Of a DNA stretch of 5,450 nucleotides, positions 1 through 5,450 are shown one piece after another (position 1 is the first letter of the stretch; every line of letters begins with the position of its first letter). The notes beneath the pieces are model-generated. The model was not told the origin of the DNA. It saw nothing but the letters and a program-made list of their open reading frames with translations, and searched no databases. A program made the position numbers and the translations under genes. The stretch comes from Halomonas sp. (GTDB lineage Bacteria; Pseudomonadota; Gammaproteobacteria; Pseudomonadales; Halomonadaceae): positions 1 to 5,450 of the forward strand of contig PWIZ01000159.1 in the NCBI GenBank assembly GCA_003560175.1, written 5' to 3'.

Positions 1-668
1 ACCTGATCGGCCAGGGTCAGGGGATCACCGTGACGGAAGTTGATCTCCATCTGGGCGGTGCCCTCCTCGTGGACCAGGGTGTCGATATCCAGCTCCTGGG
101 CTTCGCACCAGTCATACATATCCTCGAACAGCGGGTCGAACTCGTTGGCGGCGTCGATGGAGAAGGACTGGCGACCGGTCTCCTGGCGGCCGCTCCTGCC
201 GATGGGCGGCTGCAGCGGCAGGTCGGGATCTTCGCAGCGCTTGGTGAGGTAGAACTCCATCTCCGGCGCCACGATGGGCCGCCAGCCCTGCTCGGCGTAG
301 AGCGCCAGCACCTTCTTGAGCTGATTGCGGGCGGAGAGCTCGATGGGGTTGCCCAGCTTGTCGAAGCAGTCATGGATCACCTGGGCGGTGGGCTCCAGCG
401 CCCAGGGCACCGGATAGGCCGCCTCGCCATCGGGCTTGCAGATCATGTCGATGTCGGCGGGGTCGAGCAGCGAGTAGTAGATGTCGTCCTCGACGTAGTC
501 GCCGGTCACCGACTGCAGCAGCACGCTCTCCGGCAGGCGCATGCCCTTCTCGGCCACGAACTTGGAGACCGGCGTGATCTTGCCGCGGGCGATGCCGGTA
601 ATGTCCGTTACCAGACACTCCACCTCGGTGATGCGTCGCTCCTTCAGCCAGCTTTCCAGGTCTTTCAT
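1..668 (-). CDS. Glutamine synthetase family ligase (gamma-glutamylpolyamine synthetase-like), N-terminal part
   Basis: ATP-dependent ligase of the glutamine synthetase superfamily. Members beside PuuB join glutamate to an amine such as putrescine (PuuA in E. coli, SpuI/PauA types in Pseudomonas). Only the first 222 residues are visible of a family length near 450-470; the gene runs off the left edge. The N-terminal beta-grasp domain (about 1-105) contains CLVTDITGIARGK, the region that contributes Arg to the neighbouring active site in this fold. The catalytic domain begins around 110. The metal-binding Glu pair is seen as PEMEFYL (Glu136, Glu138), with the further acidic cluster HEEGTAQMEIN (Glu201, Glu208). 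No N-terminal extension like that of E. coli PuuA is present, so it belongs to a different subgroup; substrate is inferred from the puuB neighbour. The ATG at 668 is 36 nt after puuB, with GAGG 5 nt upstream. Canonical GlnA is unlikely given context and sequence. Confidence 0.88.
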   Translation of the reverse strand, partial: MKDLESWLKERRITEVECLVTDITGIARGKITPVSKFVAEKGMRLPESVLLQSVTGDYVEDDIYYSLLDPADIDMICKPDGEAAYPVPWALEPTAQVIHDCFDKLGNPIELSARNQLKKVLALYAEQGWRPIVAPEMEFYLTKRCEDPDLPLQPPIGRSGRQETGRQSFSIDAANEFDPLFEDMYDWCEAQELDIDTLVHEEGTAQMEINFRHGDPLTLADQ

Positions 669-704
669 GGGAACCTCGTCAGTCGCCCGGCGGACAGGCG
701 CTCA

Positions 705-2012
705 TCATAGTCGATCGCGCAGCTTGTAGAAGGCGGTAGCCAGCACCAGCAACGGCGTGCGCAGTGCCTCACCACCGGGGAAGCGTCGATGGGGCATGGC
801 GGCGAAGGCGTCGAAGCGCTCGCTCTGGCCGGCCATGGCCTCGGCCATCAGCTTGCCCGCCAGCCCCGCCAGGGCCATGCCGTGGCCGGAGTAGCCCTGG
901 GCGTAGTAGAGCGTCTTGCCAATGCGGCCGAGGTCCGGCGCCCGGTTGAGGGTAATGGCCACCTCGCCGCCCCAGCGGTAGTCGATCCCCACGCCGCGTA
1001 GTACCGGAAAGAGCCGGGCGATCTTGGCATCCATCCGCGCCTGCAGGCCGGGCGGCTCCCGGCCGGTGTAGCTCACCTCGCCGCCGTAGATCAGCCGGCG
1101 ATCGGCAGAGAGACGATAGTAATCGAGCACGAAGTTCGCGTCCGCGAGGGCGTCGTTCTGCGGCAGCACCCGGGCGGCACGCTCGGCGGAGAGCGGCTCG
1201 GTGGCGACGATGTAGTTGGCGGCGCGCATCACACGGCCCTCCAGTTCCGGCACCAGGCGGTGCTGGAAGGCGTTGGTACCCAGCACCACGAAGTCGGCAG
1301 TGACGCTGCCCGCCGACGTGACCACCCGGTGGGGGGAGCCGCGGCGGATCTCCAGCGCGGGGCTGCCCTCGTGGAGGCTGGCCCCCGCCTTGCGGGCGGC
1401 GCGGGCCAGCCCCAAAGTGTAGTTGAGGGGGTGCAGGTGGCCCGCCTCGCTCTCGAACAGGGCCCCGAGATAGGCGTCGCTGACCACGCGCTCGCGCAGG
1501 GCCTCTCCCTCGAGCCAGCTCAGCGCCTCATAGCCGTAGTCCCGCGCCAGGCGATCGCGGAAAGCCTTGAGCTCACGCACGTGGCGCGGCTTCACGGCGG
1601 CATGCAGGCAGCCCCAGGCGAGGTCACAGGGGATGGCGTGGCGCTCGATGAGCTCGGCGGTCAGGCGAACCGCCTCACGGCTCATCGCCCAGATATCGCG
1701 GGCGGCCGCGATACCCAGCACCTGTTCCACGGTGGCGATATCGGTCCCCAGGCCCGGCAGGATCTGGCCCCCGCTGCGCCCGGAGGCGCCGTGGCCGATC
1801 TCGCTGGCCTCCAGCAGAACCACCGAGTAGCCGCGCTCAGCCAGATGCAGCGCCGTCGAGCAGCCGGTGACCCCGCCACCGATCACGCAGACGTCGGCGC
1901 TCACCTCCCCCGCCAGGGGGGGGCAGGCGCCGAGGTCGACGGCGATGGAGTCGCGGTACCAGGAGGCCGGACGCCGGTCGAGGCAGGAGGGGCGGGAAGC
2001 CGAGACGGTCAT
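705..2012 (-). CDS. puuB: FAD-dependent oxidoreductase, PuuB (gamma-glutamylputrescine oxidase) type
   Basis: Flavoprotein oxidase of the DAO superfamily. PuuB oxidises gamma-glutamylputrescine to gamma-glutamyl-aminobutyraldehyde, the second step of the Puu polyamine route. From this ATG the product is 435 residues (E. coli PuuB 426). It has DVCVIGGGVTG (dinucleotide-binding loop, about 40-50), LLEASEIGHGASGRSGGQ (about 66-83), SEAGHLHPLN (about 188-197), FVLDYYRLSADRRLIYGGE (about 294-312), DYRWGGEVAITLNRAPDLGR (about 344-363) and the C-terminal FAD segment YYAQGYSGHGMALAGLAGKL. The end, RFPGGEALRTP...FYKLRDRL, closely resembles the E. coli PuuB C-terminus. I chose the ATG 10 nt after the moeB stop. 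A GTG at 2033, inside moeB, would add seven residues; neither start has a clear Shine-Dalgarno. The downstream ligase gene supports the role. The actual amine could be different, since related enzymes oxidise other gamma-glutamyl or free amines. Confidence 0.88.
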   Translation of the reverse strand: MTVSASRPSCLDRRPASWYRDSIAVDLGACPPLAGEVSADVCVIGGGVTGCSTALHLAERGYSVVLLEASEIGHGASGRSGGQILPGLGTDIATVEQVLGIAAARDIWAMSREAVRLTAELIERHAIPCDLAWGCLHAAVKPRHVRELKAFRDRLARDYGYEALSWLEGEALRERVVSDAYLGALFESEAGHLHPLNYTLGLARAARKAGASLHEGSPALEIRRGSPHRVVTSAGSVTADFVVLGTNAFQHRLVPELEGRVMRAANYIVATEPLSAERAARVLPQNDALADANFVLDYYRLSADRRLIYGGEVSYTGREPPGLQARMDAKIARLFPVLRGVGIDYRWGGEVAITLNRAPDLGRIGKTLYYAQGYSGHGMALAGLAGKLMAEAMAGQSERFDAFAAMPHRRFPGGEALRTPLLVLATAFYKLRDRL

Positions 2013-2022
2013 GCGCCGCGCG

Positions 2023-2781
2023 CTAGCCGCCACAGACCGGGCAGGCGGGATCCCGCGGCACCCGGAAGTGGCGCCACTGACCGCTCAGGCCGTCGAAGGT
2101 GGAGAGCCCTCGGTGGGGCCTGCCGGCGCCGCTGAGCAGCTTGATCGCCTCCAGCGCCTGGAAGCTGCCGATCAGCCCTACCAGGGGAGCCACCACGCCG
2201 CTTTCGGCGCAGGAGAGCGCCTCGTCGCCGCCGCCGTCAGGCGGATAGAGACAGGCGTAGCAGGGGCTCTCGGGATCGCGCGGGTCGAACACCGCCAGCT
2301 GGCCGGAGAAGCGGATCGCCGCCCCGGAGACCAGCGGCACGCCGGCCTCGCGGCAGGCGGCGTTGATGGCGTAGCGGCTGGAAAAGCGGTCGGTGCAGTC
2401 GAGCACCACCTCGGCCGCGGCCACCGCCGTCGCCAGGGCCGCGCCTTCCAGGTGGGCGGTGAGGGTCTCGACCCGGCAGCCGGGATTGAGCGCCAGCGCC
2501 GCGTCGCGCGCAGACTCGGCCTTGTTGCGGTCCAGGTCCGCCTCGCCGTGGGCGATCTGGCGCTGCAGGTTGGAGAGCTCCACCGCGTCGGCATCGGCCA
2601 GGGTCAGCCGGCCGACCCCCGCTGCAGCCAGGTAGAGGGCCGCCGGCGAGCCCAGCCCGCCGGCCCCTACCACCAGGGCTCGACCGGCCAGGAGCCGCTC
2701 CTGGCCCTCGATATCGATCTGAGCCAGCATGATCTGGCGGCTGTAGCGCAGCAGGTCGGCGTCATTCATGGTCGCGGTCAC
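2023..2781 (-). CDS. moeB: MoeB/ThiF/HesA-family adenylyltransferase
   Basis: E1-like enzyme that adenylates the C-terminal Gly-Gly of a ubiquitin-fold sulfur carrier (MoaD for molybdopterin, ThiS for thiamine). At 252 residues it matches E. coli MoeB (249). It shows LLRYSRQI near the N-terminus, the nucleotide loop GAGGLG at 39-44, the NLQRQ segment (Arg74) and Lys87 used in ATP binding, and DCTDR (Asp131). Two zinc-binding CxxC pairs lie at 174/177 and 247/250. The segment LSCAESGVVAPLVG holds Cys191, at the position of the ThiF-type conserved cysteine. There is no rhodanese extension, so it is a short bacterial MoeB/ThiF, not a MOCS3-like fusion. I favour MoeB because this family sits beside prmC in pseudomonads, but ThiF is not excluded; no carrier gene is in view. 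The start is GTG at 2781, which overlaps the lrp TGA (GTGA) and has GAGGAG 11 nt upstream. An ATG at 2769 would remove only four residues. Confidence 0.92.
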   Translation of the reverse strand: MTATMNDADLLRYSRQIMLAQIDIEGQERLLAGRALVVGAGGLGSPAALYLAAAGVGRLTLADADAVELSNLQRQIAHGEADLDRNKAESARDAALALNPGCRVETLTAHLEGAALATAVAAAEVVLDCTDRFSSRYAINAACREAGVPLVSGAAIRFSGQLAVFDPRDPESPCYACLYPPDGGGDEALSCAESGVVAPLVGLIGSFQALEAIKLLSGAGRPHRGLSTFDGLSGQWRHFRVPRDPACPVCGG

Positions 2782-3278
2782 TTGCCGTCGAACTCCTCGA
2801 TGTCGGGAACGTGGAGGGAGAACTCCTCTTTAACCTCCTCCATCACCACATAGCTCTTGGACTCCTTGACCCCCGGCAGGGTCAGCACCACATCGCCGAG
2901 CAGCTGACGATAGGCGGACATCTCGGGGATGCGGCACTTGAGAATGTAGTCGAACTGCCCGGAGACCAGATGGCACTCCTGGATCTGGGGCAGTTTGGAG
3001 ACGGCGCGGCGGAACTCGTCGAACACCGCCGGCGACTGGGTCTCCAGGCTGATCTCGACGAATACCAGCAGGTTCGCCTTCAGCGCCCGGGGGTCGAGCA
3101 CCGCCTTGTAGCCGCGGATCACACCCGCGCGCTCCAGGCGCTTGACCCGTTCCAGGCAGGGTGTGGTGGAGAGGCCGACCTGGGCGGCGAGATCGACGTA
3201 GGAGATACGGGCGTTATCCTGCAGGCAGCGCAGGATCTTGAGGTCGATACGGTCGAGGGCGCGGGACTTGGCTTTCAT
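2778..3278 (-). CDS. lrp: Leucine-responsive regulatory protein (Lrp/AsnC family)
   Basis: DNA-binding feast/famine regulator of amino-acid metabolism. The 166-residue product is very close to E. coli Lrp (164) and closer to it than to AsnC-type paralogues. It begins with ALDRIDLKILRCLQ. The winged helix-turn-helix spans about 24-50 and includes the Lrp signature GLSTTPCLERVKRLE. The ligand/oligomerisation RAM domain spans about 68-148, with LLVFVEISL, IQECHLVSG, FDYILK, MSAYRQLLG and SYVVMEEVK. One visible difference is Gln108 where E. coli Lrp has Asp after the VSG turn. The tail after residue 150 is acidic (ends PDIEEFDGK), unlike the basic E. coli end. The start at 3278 is fixed by an in-frame TGA eight codons upstream and by the N-terminal alignment. 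No good Shine-Dalgarno is visible (CTACCACC precedes the ATG). Its TGA overlaps the moeB GTG. It probably controls the downstream amine genes and itself. Confidence 0.93.
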   Translation of the reverse strand: MKAKSRALDRIDLKILRCLQDNARISYVDLAAQVGLSTTPCLERVKRLERAGVIRGYKAVLDPRALKANLLVFVEISLETQSPAVFDEFRRAVSKLPQIQECHLVSGQFDYILKCRIPEMSAYRQLLGDVVLTLPGVKESKSYVVMEEVKEEFSLHVPDIEEFDGK

Positions 3279-3326
3279 GGTGGTAGTTGCGGACCGGTTT
3301 CAGGGGTGACAGGACTAGCCGCTGCA

Positions 3327-3341
3327 CAGTCGATATAACTG
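3327..3341 (-). promoter_or_regulatory. Candidate Lrp operator overlapping the lrp -10 region
   Basis: The minus strand reads CAGTTATATCGACTG, a 15 bp element with inverted 4 bp arms (CAGT/ACTG) around an AT-rich centre. The Lrp consensus from E. coli selection experiments, as I recall it, is YAGHAWATTWTDCTR. This site matches all eight outer-arm positions and 10 of 15 overall, missing mainly in the core. It lies about 50 bp upstream of an lrp gene and covers the candidate -10, which is where autorepression would act; E. coli lrp is known to be autoregulated. Function here is inferred only. Confidence 0.3.
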
Positions 3342-3360
3342 AAAACGACCGCCACGATAA
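3332..3360 (-). promoter_or_regulatory. Candidate sigma70-type promoter for lrp-moeB-puuB operon
   Basis: On the minus strand, TTATCG (3360-3355, 3 of 6 to TTGACA) is separated by exactly 17 nt from TATATC (3337-3332, 4 of 6 to TATAAT). This would give a leader of roughly 50 nt before the lrp ATG at 3278. The match is weak and was found by eye. The support comes mainly from position: an AT-rich patch in the only gap upstream of a four-gene run. Confidence 0.35.
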
Positions 3361-3458
3361 CGGCATCCGGGTCTTCAGCCATGAAATCACGGCGGCTTTC
3401 GGTGTTATTTTCCGATCAAGATGTACCACACCCCCGGTGGCCACTGCCAGCCGAAGCC

Positions 3459-4331
3459 TCAACGACCCGGCCAGCACCCCAGGCTGACCCGCTCATGGCC
3501 GGCCAGGTCGCAGCGGCTGACCACCGCTTCGTAGCCGGCATCCGCCAGGGCCTCGCGCACCGCCGCGCCCTGTTGGGCACCGTGTTCGAGCAGCAACCAG
3601 CCACCCGGCGCCAGGTGGTCACGGGCCCCACGCGCCAGGTGGCGCAGGTCGGCCAGGCCACCCTCGCCCGCCACCAGGGCCCTGCGCGGTTCGAAACGCA
3701 CGTCCCCCCGCACCAAGTGCGGGTCATCGTCGGCGAGATAGGGCGGGTTGGAGACGATCAGATCGAAGCGCCGCCCGGCCTTCTTTTCCTCACCCAGGGC
3801 AGCGAACCAGTCGCTCTGGCGAAACGCGACGTTGGCGATACCCAGACGCGCGGCGTTGCGTTCAGCCAGGGCCACCGCCTCGAGACGCAGATCCACCCCC
3901 AGCACCGCCCAGCCCGGCCGTTCGCTGGCCAGGGCCAGCGCGATGGCACCGGTACCGGAGCCCAGATCCAGCAGGCGCCCGCTAGACGCGACCGCCCTCT
4001 CCAGGGCGGCCTCCACCAGGGTCTCGGTGTCGGGACGCGGGATCAGGGTGCTGGGTTCGGTGGCGAGGCTCAGCCCCCAGAACTCCCGCTCGCCGGTGAG
4101 ATAGGCCACCGGCTCGCCGGCCTCGCGCCGCGCCAGTAGCGCCTCGAAGCGCGCGATCGCCGCTGTCTCGGCCTCGCGGTCGCCCCAAGTGTAGAGCCAG
4201 GTGCGATCGACGCCCAGCACATGACAAAGCAGCACTTCGGCGTCGAGCCGGGCGCTGGGCGAGCCGGTGGCCACGAGGCGTGCCGCGGCCTCCCGCAGCA
4301 GGGTATCGAGGCGAACACGCTCTTCCCGCAC
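3459..4331 (-). CDS. prmC: Release factor N5-glutamine methyltransferase PrmC (HemK)
   Basis: S-adenosylmethionine-dependent methyltransferase that methylates the GGQ glutamine of RF1 and RF2, raising termination efficiency; RF1 is encoded immediately upstream. The product is 290 residues, slightly longer than E. coli PrmC (277). An N-terminal helical substrate-binding domain covers about 1-90. Then come IPRPDTE (97-103), the SAM-binding loop LDLGSGTGAIALALA starting at 121, an acidic strand end at GVDLR (145-149), and the catalytic NPPY at 195-198, which is diagnostic of Gln/Asn and adenine N-methyltransferases. The C-terminal pattern GYEAVV...DLAGHERV is typical of the family. The start is GTG at 4331, chosen because AGGAG sits 7 nt upstream inside the prfA 3' end and because the frame begins 1 nt after the prfA TGA. 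Known PrmC proteins fit over the full length. A 180 bp gap follows, so this looks like the last gene of its unit. Confidence 0.97.
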   Translation of the reverse strand: MREERVRLDTLLREAAARLVATGSPSARLDAEVLLCHVLGVDRTWLYTWGDREAETAAIARFEALLARREAGEPVAYLTGEREFWGLSLATEPSTLIPRPDTETLVEAALERAVASSGRLLDLGSGTGAIALALASERPGWAVLGVDLRLEAVALAERNAARLGIANVAFRQSDWFAALGEEKKAGRRFDLIVSNPPYLADDDPHLVRGDVRFEPRRALVAGEGGLADLRHLARGARDHLAPGGWLLLEHGAQQGAAVREALADAGYEAVVSRCDLAGHERVSLGCWPGR

Positions 4332-4332
4332 G

Positions 4333-5424
4333 TCAGCACTCCTGCTGCAGGGCGGCGAGCTGCTCCGCCTGGTACTCGTGGATCAGCGGTTCGATCACCG
4401 CGTCGAGCTGCTCGCCGCTGACCACCTCGCCGAGCTTGTAGAGCGTCAGGTTGATGCGGTGATCGGTGACCCGCCCCTGGGGAAAATTGTAGGTGCGGAT
4501 GCGCTCGCTGCGATCGCCGGAGCCCACCAGGCTCTTGCGCTCATCGGCCTGGGCCTGACGGCGCGAGGACTCGGCGCTCTGCTTGAGCCGCGCCGCCAGC
4601 AGCGACATCGCCTTGGCGCGGTTCTTGTGCTGGCTGCGCTCCTCCTGGCACTCCACCACCACCCCGCTGGGCAGATGGGTGATACGGATCGCGGAGTCGG
4701 TGGTGTTGACATGCTGGCCACCGGCGCCGCTGGAGCGGAAGGTGTCCACGCGCAGGTCGGCGGAGTTGATCTCGATGTCGCCCACCGCATCGGCCTCGGG
4801 CATCACGGCCACGGTGCAGGCGGAGGTGTGGATGCGCCCCTGGGACTCGGTGGCCGGCACCCGCTGCACCCGGTGGGCGCCGGACTCGAACTTGAGCCGC
4901 GCGTAGACCCCCTCGCCCTTGATACGCGAGATGATCTCCTTGTAGCCGCCCTGTTCGCCGTGGCTGGCGCTGACCACCTCCACCTTCCAGCCATGCTGCT
5001 CGGCGTAGCGGGAGTACATGCGGAACAGGTCCCCGGCGAACAGCGCCGCCTCGTCGCCGCCGGTGCCGGCGCGCACCTCCAGGAAAACGCTACGGCCATC
5101 GTCGGGGTCCCTGGGCACCAGGAGCTGCTTGAGACGTTCGTCCAGCGCCGCCAGTTTCTCGCGCCCCTCGGCCTGCTCCAGGGCGGCCAGCTCGCGCATC
5201 TCCGGGTCGTTGTCGGAGGCGAGCTGCTCGGCGTCATCGATATCGCCCTCCACGCCGCGGAACTCGCGCCAGGCTTCTACCAGGGGCTCTAGCTCAGCAT
5301 ATTCGCGGGAGTAGTCGCGGAAGCGGCTCTGGTCGCCGATCACCTCGGGCTCTGCTAACAGGGCGGCGAGCTCCTCGAAGCGCTCGCCGAAGGCGTCGAG
5401 GCGCTGACGCAGGGAAGCTTTCAT
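4333..5424 (-). CDS. prfA: Peptide chain release factor 1 (RF1)
   Basis: Class I release factor that recognises UAA and UAG in the ribosomal A site and triggers hydrolysis of peptidyl-tRNA in the cytoplasm. The 363-residue product matches the usual RF1 length (about 360). It has an N-terminal helical domain (roughly residues 1-110). The catalytic segment [12 protein letters not shown] lies near 118-129. The stop-codon-reading tripeptide Pro-Ala-Thr is at about 190-192, which marks RF1 rather than RF2 (Ser-Pro-Phe). The GGQ motif in [13 protein letters not shown] is at 235-237, with Gln237 the residue methylated by PrmC. The basic C-terminal part ends with [16 protein letters not shown]. The ATG at 5424 is preceded by AGGA six bases upstream. 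The stop TGA is 1 nt from the prmC start, so the two are co-transcribed and probably translationally coupled. Nothing is truncated or unusual. Confidence 0.98.
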   Translation of the reverse strand: MKASLRQRLDAFGERFEELAALLAEPEVIGDQSRFRDYSREYAELEPLVEAWREFRGVEGDIDDAEQLASDNDPEMRELAALEQAEGREKLAALDERLKQLLVPRDPDDGRSVFLEVRAGTGGDEAALFAGDLFRMYSRYAEQHGWKVEVVSASHGEQGGYKEIISRIKGEGVYARLKFESGAHRVQRVPATESQGRIHTSACTVAVMPEADAVGDIEINSADLRVDTFRSSGAGGQHVNTTDSAIRITHLPSGVVVECQEERSQHKNRAKAMSLLAARLKQSAESSRRQAQADERKSLVGSGDRSERIRTYNFPQGRVTDHRINLTLYKLGEVVSGEQLDAVIEPLIHEYQAEQLAALQQEC

Positions 5425-5432
5425 GGGTTGTC

Positions 5433-5450
5433 CTATCGGGTCTTGTCGGG
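5433..5450 (-). CDS. Possible 3' end of the upstream gene (hemA by synteny), very partial
   Basis: Reading leftward from the window edge, five sense codons (Pro-Asp-Lys-Thr-Arg) are followed by TAG at 5435-5433, 8 nt before the prfA start. In many gammaproteobacteria hemA (glutamyl-tRNA reductase, first step of tetrapyrrole synthesis) lies directly upstream of prfA in the same direction. This could therefore be the HemA C-terminus. The sequence itself only shows a short open frame closing at a stop, which chance could produce, so the identity rests on gene order alone. Confidence 0.25.
   Translation of the reverse strand, partial: PDKTR

Larger units (their letters stand above)
3279..3458. 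other. 180 bp intergenic region between prmC and lrp
   Basis: This is the only sizeable gap in an otherwise tightly packed strand. It carries no credible gene. Its central part is AT-richer than the flanking genes. On the minus strand it runs from the prmC stop to the lrp ATG. An imperfect GC stem (3435-3453) lies just after prmC but has no U-run. The lrp-proximal half holds a weak promoter-like pair and an Lrp-operator-like element. The most economical reading is that one transcription unit ends here and another begins. Confidence 0.7.

Noticed and set aside
30..710. 226-codon plus-strand open frame at the left edge
   Set aside because: Antisense to the GS-family ligase, whose minus-strand frame carries clear family motifs over the whole stretch.
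1260..2135. 291-codon plus-strand open frame opposite puuB
   Set aside because: Antisense shadow of a well-conserved flavoprotein; no motif and unnatural composition.
1867..2853. 328-codon plus-strand open frame across puuB, moeB and lrp ends
   Set aside because: It is a shadow of three real minus-strand genes, of biased low-complexity composition, and matches no known family.
3435..3453. GC-rich imperfect hairpin just after the prmC stop, considered as an intrinsic terminator
   Set aside because: The stem is two short 3 bp helices with an internal mismatch and no run of U follows, so it does not meet the pattern of a Rho-independent terminator.
3214..3477. 87-codon minus-strand open frame spanning the prmC-lrp gap
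   Set aside because: It overlaps both the prmC end and the lrp start in another frame, lacks a recognisable product, and would cover the likely promoter region.
3381..4139. 252-codon plus-strand open frame opposite prmC, starting in the intergenic gap
   Set aside because: Almost entirely antisense to prmC, Gln/Arg/Pro-rich, no domain; its start lies in the gap but no ribosome binding site supports it.
4267..5292. 341-codon open frame on the plus strand, antisense to prfA
   Set aside because: It lies opposite a fully conserved prfA. High-GC codon bias in the sense frame depletes stops in the antisense frame. The translation is Leu/Gly/Ala/His-rich with no recognisable domain.

Overview
The window comes from a high-GC chromosome, most likely a gammaproteobacterium. 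The gene order around prfA-prmC-moeB and the mildly acidic proteins suggest a Halomonas-like or pseudomonad-like lineage; that placement is inference, not a sequence match. Every credible gene lies on the minus strand, so the window reads biologically from position 5450 down to 1. I see no tRNA, rRNA, CRISPR array, insertion sequence or phage gene.

Right part (about 5450-3459): a conserved translation-termination pair. prfA encodes peptide chain release factor 1. prmC encodes the methyltransferase that modifies the glutamine of the release-factor GGQ motif. prmC starts 1 nt after the prfA stop, with a strong Shine-Dalgarno inside prfA's last codons. The extreme right edge may hold the last few codons of hemA, the usual upstream neighbour, but only about 18 nt are visible.

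Middle (3458-3279): a 180 bp gene-free stretch, with an AT-richer part, and the only sizeable gap in the window. It is the likely promoter region of the next transcription unit. It holds a weak sigma70-like pair and, over the -10, a 15 bp element whose outer arms match the Lrp-type operator pattern.

Left part (3278-1): a second tightly packed unit. In order it has lrp (a true Lrp-like leucine-responsive regulator), moeB (E1-like adenylyltransferase for sulfur-carrier activation), puuB (gamma-glutamylputrescine oxidoreductase-like flavoprotein) and the N-terminal half of a glutamine-synthetase-superfamily ligase of the gamma-glutamylpolyamine synthetase type, which runs off the left edge. The ligase and the oxidase would carry out the first two steps of a Puu-type route: gamma-glutamylation of an amine, then FAD-dependent oxidation. 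An Lrp regulator heads the unit.

The most notable feature is the arrangement. In pseudomonads moeB follows prmC directly. Here an lrp gene with its own upstream region sits between them, and moeB overlaps lrp by 4 nt, so it appears to have been captured into an amine-catabolism operon. No wholly new system is evident. The individual proteins all belong to known families.
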